DNA from: Alteriqipengyuania abyssalis
Lineage (GTDB): Bacteria > Pseudomonadota > Alphaproteobacteria > Sphingomonadales > Sphingomonadaceae
Assembly: GCF_019857185.1 (NCBI RefSeq)
Contig: NZ_JAHWXP010000002.1
Span: 868,001-932,000, forward strand
Reading direction: 5' to 3'
Length of the DNA: 64,000 nucleotides
The notes below the pieces were generated by a model. That model did not search any database. It was given only the letters and a program-made list of their open reading frames with translations, and had not been told where the DNA came from. The translations under genes were made by a program, and so were the position numbers. Shown here piece after piece: positions 33,958-43,871 of the stretch; the stretch's first letter is position 1, and each line of letters opens with the position of its first letter.

Positions 33958-36900
33958 CTACTCCGCTGCCAGCAGTTCGGCGGCTTGCAGGTCCACGCTG
34001 ACGAGGCGGCTGACGCCCTTCTCGATCATGGTCACCCCGAACAGGCGGTGCATCCGGCTCATCGTGACCGCATTGTGCGTCACGATCAGGTAGCGCGTGC
34101 TGGTCTCTTGCGTCATCGCCTCCAGCAAGTCGCAGAAGCGGTCGATATTGGCGTCGTCGAGCGGAGCGTCGACCTCGTCGAGCACGCAGATCGGCGCAGG
34201 ATTGGTCAGGAACAGCGCGAAGGTGAGCGCGATCGCGGTCAGCGCCTGTTCCCCGCCCGATAGCAGCGTGAGCGATTGCAGCCGCTTGCCCGGTGGCTGG
34301 GCGTAGATCTCCAGCCCCGCCTCCAGCGGATCGTCGCTGTCGATCAGCGCGAGATGCGCGACGCCGCCTTCAAACAGGCGCGCGAACAGTTTCTGGAAAT
34401 GCGCATCGACCTGCTCGAACGCGGCGCGCAGCCGTTCGCGCCCCTCGCGGTTCAGCTGTCCGATGGAACCGCGCAGGCGATGCACCGCTTCGGTCAGTTC
34501 CTCGCGTTCGGCGGTGGTCGAGCCGTGCTCTTCCTCGATCTTGGCGAGTTCGTCGGCGGCGACCAGATTGACCGGGCCGATCCGTTCGCGCGATTGGGTC
34601 AGCTTGTCGAGCGCTTCGGACTCGGTCTCCCGGTCGGCCACATCTGCTTCGTCGAACTCGTATGCGGCGGGCAGCAGCGGCGGGGGCTTGTGGAAGCGCT
34701 CGCCCGACACGCGCGCCATCTCGCTGCGGCGCGCATCCTCGTTCTCGGCCTGGTTGGCCAGCTGGGCGCGGCGCTCGCGCGCTTCGGAGAGCGCTTCGTT
34801 AGCGGCGCGCTGCGCGGAGTCGGCGGCGTCGGCTGCCGCCTGTGCGGTGTCGAGCGTGTCCTGCAGGGTGGCGAGCCGCGCGGCGGTTTCGCGGTGGCTG
34901 GTCCGCGCAGTTTCGATGTCGTGCGCCAACCGCTCGGGCTGATCGCCGACCTGTTCGCGCGCGGTGGCGATCTCGGCAAAGCGGCTGTCCATCTCCGCCA
35001 GTCGGCGCGCGGCCTCGTCCGCCCGGCGATCCCAGTGCGCGCGGTCGGCGCGATGGGCGGAGACCCGCTCCTTTGCGACCGCGAGCGCCTGTTCCTGCGC
35101 CGCGCGCGCGGCGGTGGCGGCGGAGAGCTGCGCACGTGCGGTTTCATGGGCGGAGCGGGCCGCATCGCGCCGTGCGGCGAGCGCTTCGGGATCGGTCAGC
35201 CCGGCCAGCGTCGCCTGCGCTGCCTCCAGCTCGCGCGTCGCGGTGGCGCGCTGGTCGGCGAGGTCGGTGCGCGCCTGTTCGAGCTGGCGCGCGCGTTCGG
35301 CGTGGCTGGCAAGCGCCGCCTCCGCGCGGTCGAGCGCACGCAACGCCTCGCGCTCGGCCTGCGCAGCGGCTTCGCGCTCGCTTTCGGCGCGGGAGAAGTC
35401 CGCCTGTGCCGCATCGAGCGCGGCGCGCGCTTCGCCCACGCGGGCCTCGGCACTGGCGGCGGACTGCTGCAATTCGGGCAGGCGCTCGGCCAGCGCGGCG
35501 AGGCGGTTGGCCGCTTCGAGCCGCGCCGCCTCCGCGCCGCCCTCGCCGCGCACGACCAGCCCGTCCCACCGGCGCAGCGCGCCTGTCAGCGTCACCAGCC
35601 AAGTGCCCGGCTCCAGAGCCCGGCCATCATCCGCCTCGACCACCTGCACCCGCGCAAGGCGCGCGCGTAGTTCCTCGGGGCAGTCGCCGAGATGATGCAG
35701 CAGCGAATCGGCGACCGGCTCGGGCTGCGGCGCGCCGGTCCAGAAGCGTCCATCCTCCGCCTCGGGCATTGCGCCCAGCGGGCTGCGGCCATCGCGCCCC
35801 AGCACTGCGGCCAGCGCCGCCTCGTATCCGGGCGCGGCACGCACGCGATCGAGCGCGACCGGCTTGCCCGCCTTGGCCGCGCGCGCCCTGTCACGGGTGC
35901 GCTGGTCCTTCTCCAGCGCAGCGTGTTCACGCTCCACCCCGGCGAGTTCGGCGCGTGCCTCGGCGAGCGCTTCCTGCGCCTGCTCCAGCGCGGTGCGCGC
36001 GGCATCGCGCGCCTCGCGGCGGCCTTCGATCCTCCCGGCCAGCGCCTCCTGCGCTTCGCCAGCTTGCGTTGCTGCAGCCTGCGCCTCGGCGAGCGCCTGC
36101 GCGGGGTCCTGCGCGCCCGCCTGCTGGCGCGCGCTCTCCTCCAGCCGTTCGGCCTCGCTCGCAAGCTTGGCGATCCGCCGCTCCGCCGCGTCGAGCGCGG
36201 CGCGCGCAACCCGCCATTCGGCATCGAGCGCGGCGTAGTCCGCATTGGCGCGCGCGAGCTCCAGCTCTGCCGAACGTTCGGCCTGCTCGGCCCGCTCGGC
36301 ATCCGCGATCACCTGCGGCAGCGCAGCCTCGGCTTCCCCACGCGCCTTCTCGCTCGCCGCCAGTTCGGCTTCGAGCCGCTGTAGCGCATCCGCCGCATCG
36401 CGCCCGGTGCGCCCGTAATCCTCGCGATCCTCTTCCAGCCGCGCGGCCTGCCGGTCGAGATCGGCGAGCCGGGCGAGCGCGGCGTCACGCTCTTTTTCCA
36501 GACTGGCGAGCCGCTGCTCCTGCGCGCCCGCATCGGTTCGCGCGGCGACCAGTGCATCGCGTGCATCGGCGAGTTTCTCGGCCGCATCGCGCTGCGCCGT
36601 CTCGGTCTCGCCCGCGCGCGTCTTGGCCGCCTCGACCGCTGCCTCCGCCTCGCCCGCCGCCTTGCGCGCGGCCTGCGCGCTGGCTGCCGCATCGCGCCAG
36701 CGGGCGAATACCAGCCGGGCCTCGGCGACGCCGATCTCGTCGGTCAGCTCTGCATAGCGTTCCGCCTGCTTGGCCTGCCGCCTGAGCGAGGTAATCTGGG
36801 TGTCGAGCCCGGCGAGCAGGTCTTCCAGCCGGGCGAGGTTGCTCTCGGTCTGGCGCAGCTTGCTCTCGGCATCCTTGCGCCGCACGTGCAGCCCGGCGAT

Positions 36901-37380
36901 CCCCGCCGCTTCTTCCAGCATCGCGCGCCGCTCGACCGGCTTGGCCGCGATCATGTGGGCGATCTTGCCCTGGCTGACGAGTGCGGGGGAGTGCGCGCCG
37001 GTAGCGGCATCGGCGAAGGCGAGCGCGACGTCCTTCGCCCGAACGTCATTGCCGTTGACGCGGTAGGCGCTGCCCGCACCCCGCTCGATCCGGCGGATGA
37101 CCTCCAGCTCGTCGCCGGAGTCGTCCGCGCCGGTCAGCACCACTTCGGCGAACTGGCGCGGCGGGCGCTCGGCCGTGCCGGCAAAGATCACGTCCTCCAT
37201 CCCGCCCGAGCGCATCGACTTGGCGGAGGTTTCCCCCATCACCCAGCGGATCGCTTCGAGCAGGTTGGATTTGCCGCAGCCGTTGGGGCCGACGACCCCG
37301 GTCAGCCCGGGTTCGATGCGCAGGGTTGCGGGCTCGACGAAGCTCTTGAAGCCAGACAGGCGAAGCTGCCGGATCTCCAT
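33958..37380 (-). CDS. smc: Chromosome segregation protein SMC
   Basis: The 1140-aa protein has the N-terminal Walker A GPNGCGKSN (about residue 32). Two long Ala/Glu/Arg-rich coiled coils flank a hinge (about 510-640). C-terminal signature LLSGGEQALTAIAL and Walker B CVLDEVDAPLDD follow. It is the ATPase core of condensin. It is the last gene of the dciA-dsbA-dsbA-smc run. The antisense frames within it reflect base composition only. Confidence 0.97.
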   Translation of the reverse strand: MEIRQLRLSGFKSFVEPATLRIEPGLTGVVGPNGCGKSNLLEAIRWVMGETSAKSMRSGGMEDVIFAGTAERPPRQFAEVVLTGADDSGDELEVIRRIERGAGSAYRVNGNDVRAKDVALAFADAATGAHSPALVSQGKIAHMIAAKPVERRAMLEEAAGIAGLHVRRKDAESKLRQTESNLARLEDLLAGLDTQITSLRRQAKQAERYAELTDEIGVAEARLVFARWRDAAASAQAARKAAGEAEAAVEAAKTRAGETETAQRDAAEKLADARDALVAARTDAGAQEQRLASLEKERDAALARLADLDRQAARLEEDREDYGRTGRDAADALQRLEAELAASEKARGEAEAALPQVIADAERAEQAERSAELELARANADYAALDAEWRVARAALDAAERRIAKLASEAERLEESARQQAGAQDPAQALAEAQAAATQAGEAQEALAGRIEGRREARDAARTALEQAQEALAEARAELAGVEREHAALEKDQRTRDRARAAKAGKPVALDRVRAAPGYEAALAAVLGRDGRSPLGAMPEAEDGRFWTGAPQPEPVADSLLHHLGDCPEELRARLARVQVVEADDGRALEPGTWLVTLTGALRRWDGLVVRGEGGAEAARLEAANRLAALAERLPELQQSAASAEARVGEARAALDAAQADFSRAESEREAAAQAEREALRALDRAEAALASHAERARQLEQARTDLADQRATATRELEAAQATLAGLTDPEALAARRDAARSAHETARAQLSAATAARAAQEQALAVAKERVSAHRADRAHWDRRADEAARRLAEMDSRFAEIATAREQVGDQPERLAHDIETARTSHRETAARLATLQDTLDTAQAAADAADSAQRAANEALSEARERRAQLANQAENEDARRSEMARVSGERFHKPPPLLPAAYEFDEADVADRETESEALDKLTQSRERIGPVNLVAADELAKIEEEHGSTTAEREELTEAVHRLRGSIGQLNREGRERLRAAFEQVDAHFQKLFARLFEGGVAHLALIDSDDPLEAGLEIYAQPPGKRLQSLTLLSGGEQALTAIALTFALFLTNPAPICVLDEVDAPLDDANIDRFCDLLEAMTQETSTRYLIVTHNAVTMSRMHRLFGVTMIEKGVSRLVSVDLQAAELLAAE

Positions 37381-37402
37381 CCGCCGTGCCCGCTACCCGC
37401 GC

Positions 37403-38176
37403 CTAGCGCGCGCCCGCGCGCTGGAGGGCCGCTTCGACCGCTGCCCAGCTCGATTCGTCGAGCTTCTTGCCGTTGAGCACGAAGGTCGGCGTCTGGGTGA
37501 TATCGTCCTGCGTGCCGTAGGTCTGCGAGAGTTCGGCCGTCCTGGTCAGCTGACCCGCATCGGCGAGGCAGGTGCGCGCCTGATCGCGGCTGATTCCGCG
37601 CGAGGCGAAGAAATCGAGCAGGCCGGCGGTTTCGCCGAACGCGACGAAGCGCTGGTCTTCCGGCAGGTTGAGCGCGGATTCGAGTTGCGGGCCGCGCTCC
37701 TGCAGCGGTTGCATGATCGTGGGCAGGTTGGCCCAGACCTGGTCGGCCAGCGGCACCGCCTGTTCGGGCGTGCCGCAATCGACCAGGCGGGTCAGCGCGA
37801 GATCGAGCGGGCCGTGGATCACGAAGCTGCGGAATTCGAAGCTGACCCGGCCGGTGTCGACATAGTCGTTCATCAGCGGCTCGCTTGCCTGCATCGAGAA
37901 GGCGGCGCAGGCGGGGCAGGTGAGCGAGCCGTATTCGACCAGCTTGATCGGCGCATCCGGGTTGCCGACGAGATAGCCGCCGCGATCGGTCTTCTGCGCG
38001 ATTTCGGACCATACCTGGCCGTCGGGCGCGGAGACTTCGGCCACCGGCTCGCCACTGATGGAGGCTTCGGCGTCATCGCCCGAGCCGCAGGCGGCCAGGC
38101 CGAGCGTGAGCGGCAGGGCCAGCGCGGTAAGGGCGAAGGTTTTGGAGCGGATCACGGATTTGATCGGGGCATTCAT
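37403..38176 (-). CDS. DsbA-like thiol-disulfide oxidoreductase, lipid-anchored
   Basis: The 257-aa product has a signal with lipobox LAAC and a thioredoxin-like fold with CPAC. Further parts are VEYGSLTCPAC and the cis-proline region QTPTFVLNG. CPAC differs from the CPHC of standard DsbA and may tune redox potential. It lies between smc (22 bases) and another DsbA-like gene, both on the same strand. Confidence 0.88.
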   Translation of the reverse strand: MNAPIKSVIRSKTFALTALALPLTLGLAACGSGDDAEASISGEPVAEVSAPDGQVWSEIAQKTDRGGYLVGNPDAPIKLVEYGSLTCPACAAFSMQASEPLMNDYVDTGRVSFEFRSFVIHGPLDLALTRLVDCGTPEQAVPLADQVWANLPTIMQPLQERGPQLESALNLPEDQRFVAFGETAGLLDFFASRGISRDQARTCLADAGQLTRTAELSQTYGTQDDITQTPTFVLNGKKLDESSWAAVEAALQRAGAR

Positions 38177-38278
38177 CGGGCGGTCCTTTTCGTGCCGATT
38201 GGAAAGCTTAGGCGGAAGGTCTGGCGATTCGGAAGGTGCGGGATGCGGGTTCTCCACCGGCACCGCTTCCGGGCAACG

Positions 38279-38980
38279 CTAGTCGGCGGGCGGCGCGGAT
38301 GCACCCGGCGCGCCCGCGTCGGCCAGCGCTTGTTGCAGCTGGTCCCAGGTGTGCACGCCTTCCAGCATGGTGCCGTTGACGACGAAGCTGGGGGTCGGGA
38401 TCGGGCCATACGTCTCGACATCAGCCTCGATCGCGCCCTCGATCCTGTCGGCCAGCGCCTGGTCGGCGAGGCACCGGTCCAGCTCCACCCGGGTATACCC
38501 GCGCCGCTCGAAAATCGCGTAGAGGTTGAGGTCGCTCGCCACCGCGCGGCGGCGCGTGGCCTTGTCGCCGTTGAACCAGCGGTCGGTTTGCGCCTTGGTC
38601 GCCAGCCGCATCAGCGCATTGTATTGCGGCTGCGCCATCATCAGCGCGGAATGGTTGCCGGGGAATTTCTCGGGCGCGCCGCAGCGGGCCATCATCGCCG
38701 CGGTGAGATCGACCGGGTTGGCCGAGACATCGCGGTATTCGTAGCGCAGATCGCCCTTCGAGACATAGCCGAGCTTTAGCACTTCCTCCCCCTGCATCGC
38801 GAATTCGCGGCAATGGGGGCAGGTGTAGCTGATATATTCGGTCAGCGTGACAGGCGCGTCGGGATTGCCGACGATGTGCGAAACCGGCGTGCGCTCGACC
38901 GTCTGCAGCCAGTCCTGTGCCGCAGCCGGGCTCGCCAGACCGGCCAGCATCAGCAGCAAGGCACCCATGATACGCGTCAT
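38279..38980 (-). CDS. DsbA-like thiol-disulfide oxidoreductase
   Basis: The 233-aa exported protein has active site CPHC (ISYTCPHCREF) and cis-proline PTPSFVVNG, with a signal peptide ending PAAAQD. Start ATG 38980 shares one base with the dciA stop (TGATG), so translation is coupled to dciA; a GGAG lies about 10 bases before it. It introduces disulfides into periplasmic proteins, like DsbA. Confidence 0.9.
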   Translation of the reverse strand: MTRIMGALLLMLAGLASPAAAQDWLQTVERTPVSHIVGNPDAPVTLTEYISYTCPHCREFAMQGEEVLKLGYVSKGDLRYEYRDVSANPVDLTAAMMARCGAPEKFPGNHSALMMAQPQYNALMRLATKAQTDRWFNGDKATRRRAVASDLNLYAIFERRGYTRVELDRCLADQALADRIEGAIEADVETYGPIPTPSFVVNGTMLEGVHTWDQLQQALADAGAPGASAPPAD

Positions 38981-39558
38981 CAATGCGTTTCTCCGTTCGT
39001 GTCGTCGCCCAGCGTGCGCGCGAGTCCTTCAAGCACGGCGCGCAGTTCGGGATCGCCGATATCGCGCAAAGACTCGCCCAGTTCCATCGGAATCGGCTTG
39101 AGTTCGGGCGGCCTCGTGCTGCGTTGCGGCTCTACCGCGCGCGGCTGAACCGCACCTTGCCGCAGCTTGACCCGCGCGACCGCGCGATAGCCGAAGAAGC
39201 GGTTGGTCCGCTCGATGATTTCGGGGATCACATGCTGGATCAGCGGCGCGTGGGCGGGCGCGACCACCAGCTGGAGGATGCCGTCGGCGCGCTCTCCCGG
39301 CGGGAAGCGGATCGATTCGGGCGCGCAGACCTTGGCGTGGTCCGGCCCGACGATCTCCGGCCAGCGGGTCACGACCGAGCTCTGCACGAAGCCGTAACGG
39401 CGGAACGCGGTGCGCCCGACCTGGGGCATCAGATCGCCGACCGGCTTAACCCCGCTGCCGCGCGAGCGCTCGAACGGGCGCACGTTTCCGGTTTTTGGGC
39501 CGGTCTTCTTCGCGCTTTTCCTGCCGGTCGCGGATTTGGGGGGAGGCTTGCGTTCCAT
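38980..39558 (-). CDS. dciA: DUF721-family DciA, replicative helicase loader
   Basis: The 192-aa product has a DUF721-like domain (about 55-125, with RWPEIVGPDHAKVCAPE and VAPAHAPLIQHVIPEI). DciA is the ancestral loader of DnaB in bacteria lacking DnaC. It has a Lys/Arg-rich N-terminal tail. It is the first gene of the run ending in smc and divergent from mutY, with a 29-base gap. Confidence 0.88.
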   Translation of the reverse strand: MERKPPPKSATGRKSAKKTGPKTGNVRPFERSRGSGVKPVGDLMPQVGRTAFRRYGFVQSSVVTRWPEIVGPDHAKVCAPESIRFPPGERADGILQLVVAPAHAPLIQHVIPEIIERTNRFFGYRAVARVKLRQGAVQPRAVEPQRSTRPPELKPIPMELGESLRDIGDPELRAVLEGLARTLGDDTNGETH

Positions 39559-39587
39559 CGCGCGGCCACCGATGCCATAGGCGGCGC

Positions 39588-40640
39588 GTGACCACCAGAG
39601 AGACCTGTGCGCAAATCCCGGCCCGGCTGCTGGCCTGGTACGACGAGCACGCCCGCGCGCTGCCGTGGCGCAGCGCTCCGGGCGAGCCGCCTGCCGATCC
39701 CTATCGCGTGTGGCTGTCCGAGATCATGCTGCAGCAGACCACCGTAGCGGCGGTGAAGCCCTATTTTGATGCGTTCACGACCCGCTGGCCCACTGTCGAA
39801 GCACTCGCTGCCGCGCCGCAGGAAGACGTGATGGCCGCGTGGGCGGGGCTGGGCTATTACTCGCGCGCGCGCAATCTTGTGAAGGCGGCGGGCGTGGTCG
39901 CCGAGCGGGGCGGTTTTCCCGATACCGAGGAGGGGCTGCGCGCGCTGCCCGGCGTGGGTGCGTACACCGCAGCCGCAATCGCCGCGATCGCCTTCGGACG
40001 GCGCGCGGTGGTGGTCGATGCCAATGTCGAGCGGGTGGTCGCGCGTCTGTTCGCGATCGATACTCCGTTGCCGGGTGCGAGGGCGGCGATCCGCGAAGGG
40101 GCGGATCTCATCACCCCGGACGAGCGCAGCGGCGATTTTGCGCAGGCAATGATGGATCTGGGCAGCCGCATCTGCACTCCGCGCGCTCCGAACTGCGACG
40201 CCTGCCCGCTCGCGGGCGATTGCGCGGCGCGCGAACACGATCCCGAGCGGTTGCCGGTCAAGGCTGCGAAGAAGACCAAGCCCGTGCGGCAGGGCAGGGC
40301 TTATTGGATCGAGCGCGAGGGGGCGGTGTGGCTGGTCCGGCGAGCGCCGCAGGGAATGCTCGGCGGAATGCGCGCGCTGCCCGACGATGGCTGGTCGGCC
40401 GCAGGCGATGGATCGGGCGATCCGCCGGTGGACGGCGCGTGGGAAGAGGCGGGCGTGGTACGCCACACCTTCACGCACTTCGTAATCGAACTGACCGTGC
40501 TGCGGCTGGAAAGCGCGCAGGAGAGCGGGCTGGCGCAGGGCGAATGGTGGCCGGTCGAGCGGATCGACGAGGCGGGCCTGCCGACCCTGTTCGCCAAGGC
40601 CGCCCGGCTCGCGATCGCGGCGCGCGAACGCCTGCTCTAG
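39588..40640 (+). CDS. mutY: A/G-specific adenine glycosylase MutY
   Basis: The 350-aa protein has a helix-hairpin-helix glycosylase domain (EIMLQQTTVA; GVGAYTAAAIAAIAFG; catalytic Asp in VDANVERV). The [4Fe-4S] motif CTPRAPNCDACPLAGDC follows, with a C-terminal NUDIX-like domain (about 230-350). It removes adenine opposite 8-oxoguanine. Start GTG 39588 is chosen because upstream in-frame sequence is unlike any MutY. Confidence 0.96.
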   Translation: MTTRETCAQIPARLLAWYDEHARALPWRSAPGEPPADPYRVWLSEIMLQQTTVAAVKPYFDAFTTRWPTVEALAAAPQEDVMAAWAGLGYYSRARNLVKAAGVVAERGGFPDTEEGLRALPGVGAYTAAAIAAIAFGRRAVVVDANVERVVARLFAIDTPLPGARAAIREGADLITPDERSGDFAQAMMDLGSRICTPRAPNCDACPLAGDCAAREHDPERLPVKAAKKTKPVRQGRAYWIEREGAVWLVRRAPQGMLGGMRALPDDGWSAAGDGSGDPPVDGAWEEAGVVRHTFTHFVIELTVLRLESAQESGLAQGEWWPVERIDEAGLPTLFAKAARLAIAARERLL

Positions 40641-40647
40641 TCCGCCG

Positions 40648-40869
40648 CTAGAGGAGGCCGCCGCCCAGGAACAGCCGGATCACCGCAAGGATGGTCACGA
40701 TGATGCAGAAGGTCCGCCCGCTGGTGCTCGACGACAGAAAGCCGAGGATAATCCCGAGGATCAGGAACGGCATGGCGAAATAGTTCGCCCAGCCCAGAAA
40801 CGGGATGGTTGCGGGGATGACGATGATGAGGCCGACGATTCCGAACAGCCAGGAAAGGATGTTGAGCAT
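40648..40869 (-). CDS. Small two-helix membrane protein
   Basis: The 73-aa product has two to three hydrophobic segments separated by a short loop (IPFLGWANYFAMPFLIL). It is convergent with mutY, with 7 bases between stops. No family recognised; the frame and start look real. Confidence 0.6.
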   Translation of the reverse strand: MLNILSWLFGIVGLIIVIPATIPFLGWANYFAMPFLILGIILGFLSSSTSGRTFCIIVTILAVIRLFLGGGLL

Positions 40870-40979
40870 GTGTCTTATATGGTTAACGCACCTAGTGCTG
40901 GCAAGACAGAAAATGCGCGATTGACGGCAGACGGGCGGGCTTTAAGTTTCGCCGCGAAACGGATTAGCGGAGACAAGAG

Positions 40980-42293
40980 ATGGCCTATCGGGAATTCACG
41001 GACAGCGGTCTGTCGCGTCGCGGCCTGCTGCGAGGCGGGGCCTATCTCGCGGGCGGATCGATGCTCGCGAGCCTGCCTTTTGGCAGCGCGCTGTTCGCCC
41101 ACGATGTCGGCGAGGCATGGCCGCACCTCTCCGCCGAGATCGAGAAATACCTGTCCGAAAAGAAGCTCGCCAACGCGATCGCCGCGCTGGGCTGGAAGCA
41201 GGACCCGCACGCCCACTCGGTCGGCGGTGGCACGCTGGCGCTGGGAGGCAGCACCAAGGCCGACCTCAACTCGCTCTACCGCATCTATTCGATGACCAAG
41301 CCGATTACCGGGATGGTCGCGATGCAGCTGATCTCCGAAGGCAAGATGGCGCTCGACCAGCCGCTGTCCGACATCCTCCCCGCCTTTGCGCAGATGCAGG
41401 TGCAGAAGGAATATGACGGCGCGATCAGCGAGGATAATCTCGAACCGGCGAAGAGCCCGATCACGATCCGCCAGCTGCTGACGCACACCTCCGGCCTTGG
41501 CTATCAGATCATCCAGCAGGGCGCGCTCAAGGACGAATATTACCGGCTGGGCCTCGCCCCGGGTCAGGTGAGCCGGATGCCGATTCCCGGCATCCCGACG
41601 ATCGAACCTGCCGAAAGCCTCGAGCTCTTCGCCGACCGGCTTGCCACCGTGCCGCTGGTCTATCAGCCGGGCACCAAGTGGTCCTACTCGGTCGGGCTCG
41701 ACCTGATGGGCCGGGTGATCGAAGTGGTCGAAGGCAAGCCGTTCGATCGGGTGATGCAGGACGTGATCCTCGGCCCGACCGGGATGACCAGCACCTTCTT
41801 CACCGTGCCGGAAAGCGAAGTCGGGCGGCTGACCACCAATTACGGAATCCTCAACGGGCAGATCTTCCCAATCGACCCGGCGGCATCCTCGATCTACCTC
41901 GACAAGCCTGCCTTCCCCTTCGGCGGCGCGGGCCTCGTCAGCAGTCCGCACGATTACGACCGCTTCCTGCGGATGCTGCTGGGCAAGGGCATGATCGACG
42001 GCACCCGCGTGCTGAGCGAGGCTGCGGTCAATATCGGCACCTCGAACATCCTGCCCGGCACGGTCGATCTCACCGGATCGTGGGTCGAAGGGCAGGGCTT
42101 CGGCGCAGGCGGGCGCGTGGTCGACAAGGCGTTCGGCTGGGGCGGCGCTGCGGGCACGGCGGCCTTCGTCGATTTCGCATCGGGCCTGCGCGCCGGGTTC
42201 TTCGCCCAGTACATGCCGAGCGAGGCCTACCCCATCCAGGGCGAATTCCCCGATTTGGTGCGCAAGGATCTGGCCGCCGCAACCAATGGCTGA
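40980..42293 (+). CDS. Serine hydrolase of the class C beta-lactamase/esterase family, Tat-type signal
   Basis: The 437-aa product has a twin-arginine-like signal (SRRGLLRGGAYLAGG). The penicillin-binding-fold motifs are S-x-x-K as SMTK (about residue 103), YxN-type as YSVGLD, and a late HXG-equivalent (GWGGAAG). Family members are esterases, D-aminopeptidases or beta-lactamases. It overlaps nudC by 8 bases. Confidence 0.88.
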   Translation: MAYREFTDSGLSRRGLLRGGAYLAGGSMLASLPFGSALFAHDVGEAWPHLSAEIEKYLSEKKLANAIAALGWKQDPHAHSVGGGTLALGGSTKADLNSLYRIYSMTKPITGMVAMQLISEGKMALDQPLSDILPAFAQMQVQKEYDGAISEDNLEPAKSPITIRQLLTHTSGLGYQIIQQGALKDEYYRLGLAPGQVSRMPIPGIPTIEPAESLELFADRLATVPLVYQPGTKWSYSVGLDLMGRVIEVVEGKPFDRVMQDVILGPTGMTSTFFTVPESEVGRLTTNYGILNGQIFPIDPAASSIYLDKPAFPFGGAGLVSSPHDYDRFLRMLLGKGMIDGTRVLSEAAVNIGTSNILPGTVDLTGSWVEGQGFGAGGRVVDKAFGWGGAAGTAAFVDFASGLRAGFFAQYMPSEAYPIQGEFPDLVRKDLAAATNG

Positions 42294-43191
42294 TCGTACC
42301 ACGTACCCGATCGCATTCTCGGGCTCCCCGCTCGACCGGGCGGACAACATGCGCGCCGATCCCGATGCGCTGGCCGGGATGATGAACTGGAAGGCGCGGC
42401 TGCTGCTGCTCGACGGGCTGATGCCTTCTATGGATGACGGCGGACGGCTGGCGTGGGGCACGCTGGCCGATGCGCCGCAGGATGCCGAGCTGGTGTTCCT
42501 CGGCATCGACCGGGCGGATGGAGGCGAGAAGGCGTGCTTCGCCGCGGTTCCGCCGCAGGGCGATGCCCGCCCGCGCATGGCCAACCCGCAGCTGTGGTCG
42601 CTGATGACCAGCCTCGCGCCCGACCAGCTGGCGCTGTACGGCGGCGCGCGCAGCATCATCGACTGGCACGCGCGGCACCGCTTCTGCGCGCAATGCGGCC
42701 ACCCGACGCATGTCGCCAAGGGCGGCTGGCAGCGCAATTGCGACACCGATCAAGGCTGCGGCGCGCAGCACTTCCCGCGCACCGACCCGGTCACGATCAT
42801 GCTGGTCGAATATGACGGCAGACTGCTGCTGGGGCGCGGGCTCGGCTGGCCGGAGGGGCGTTATTCCGCGCTCGCCGGGTTCGTCGAGCCGGGCGAAACA
42901 ATCGAAGAAGGCGTCGCGCGCGAGGTTCTGGAAGAGACCGGCGTGGTGGTGCGCGATGTATCCTACATCCTCAGCCAGCCGTGGCCTTTCCCCAGCCAGC
43001 TGATGCTCGGCTGCATGGCCTATGCGGACGACGACGCGATCACGCTGGACGAGACGGAGCTGGCCGAGGCCGGCTGGTTCACCCGCGAGGAGGTGGAGGC
43101 GGCACTGGCAGGGCGCGACGACGCACCCATCGTCGCGCCCCCGCCGCACACGATCGCGCATCAACTCTTCCGCTGGTGGATCGCCCAATGA
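42286..43191 (+). CDS. nudC: NAD(+) diphosphatase NudC
   Basis: The 301-aa protein has a four-cysteine zinc region (CAQCG, then CDTDQGC) and the NUDIX box GFVEPGETIEEGVAREVLEE. The SQPWPFPSQLMLG signature distinguishes NADH pyrophosphatases. It cleaves NAD(H) or removes NAD caps from RNA. It is coupled to both neighbours by overlaps (8 bases with the hydrolase, 4 with the FrnE-like gene). Confidence 0.95.
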   Translation: MADRTTYPIAFSGSPLDRADNMRADPDALAGMMNWKARLLLLDGLMPSMDDGGRLAWGTLADAPQDAELVFLGIDRADGGEKACFAAVPPQGDARPRMANPQLWSLMTSLAPDQLALYGGARSIIDWHARHRFCAQCGHPTHVAKGGWQRNCDTDQGCGAQHFPRTDPVTIMLVEYDGRLLLGRGLGWPEGRYSALAGFVEPGETIEEGVAREVLEETGVVVRDVSYILSQPWPFPSQLMLGCMAYADDDAITLDETELAEAGWFTREEVEAALAGRDDAPIVAPPPHTIAHQLFRWWIAQ

Positions 43192-43871
43192 CGCAGACGC
43201 TTACGATCGACATCTGGTCCGATGTCATGTGCCCGTGGTGCCTCGTCGGCTGGGGTGGCTTGCGGCAGGCGCTGGACCAGCTCGATGGCGAGATCGACGC
43301 GCAGCTCCGCTGGCACGCGTTCGAGCTCAATCCCGATATGCCGGAAGAGGGCGAGGAGCGCACCGCGCATATCGCGCGCAAGTATGGCCGCACAATGGAA
43401 CAGTCGCGCGGCGTGCAGGACCAGATGCGCGAGGCGGCGCAGCGCGCGAGCGTCTCGCTCGATTATGAGGGCGGCGAGCCTGCTCCCGATGCGATGATGT
43501 GGAACACGCTCGCCGCGCACAAGCTGCTGACATGGACGCTGGAAGAGCATGGGCCTGAGAAGCAGACCGAGCTCAAGCTTGCGCTGTTCCACGCGCATTT
43601 CAACCAGCGCCGCCGGATCGGCGAGCACGCTGTGCTGCTCGATATTGCAGAAGAGGTCGGGCTGGACCGGGAGGCCGCACAGGCCGCGCTCGAAAGCGAG
43701 GAGTACACCGCGAAAGTCCGCGCAGAGGAACGCGCGGCGTACGAGATGAACATCACCGGCGTGCCCGCAATGGTGGTCGCGGGCAAGTTTCTGATCCCCG
43801 GCGCCCAGCCTGCCGAAGCCTATGCCGATACGCTGCGCCGGGTGGCGGAGAAGGTGGCGGATGCTGGCTAG
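43188..43871 (+). CDS. FrnE-like DsbA-family oxidoreductase
   Basis: The 227-aa protein has the CPWC motif in DVMCPWCLVG and cis-proline region ITGVPAMVVAGK. There is no signal peptide, so this is the cytoplasmic FrnE/2-hydroxychromene-2-carboxylate isomerase-like subgroup. It probably acts in thiol redox or isomerisation. Confidence 0.9.
   Translation: MTQTLTIDIWSDVMCPWCLVGWGGLRQALDQLDGEIDAQLRWHAFELNPDMPEEGEERTAHIARKYGRTMEQSRGVQDQMREAAQRASVSLDYEGGEPAPDAMMWNTLAAHKLLTWTLEEHGPEKQTELKLALFHAHFNQRRRIGEHAVLLDIAEEVGLDREAAQAALESEEYTAKVRAEERAAYEMNITGVPAMVVAGKFLIPGAQPAEAYADTLRRVAEKVADAG

Noticed and set aside
34276-36785. Several long plus-strand frames across smc
   Set aside because: They mirror the Ala/Glu/Arg-rich coiled coils of SMC and show no family resemblance.
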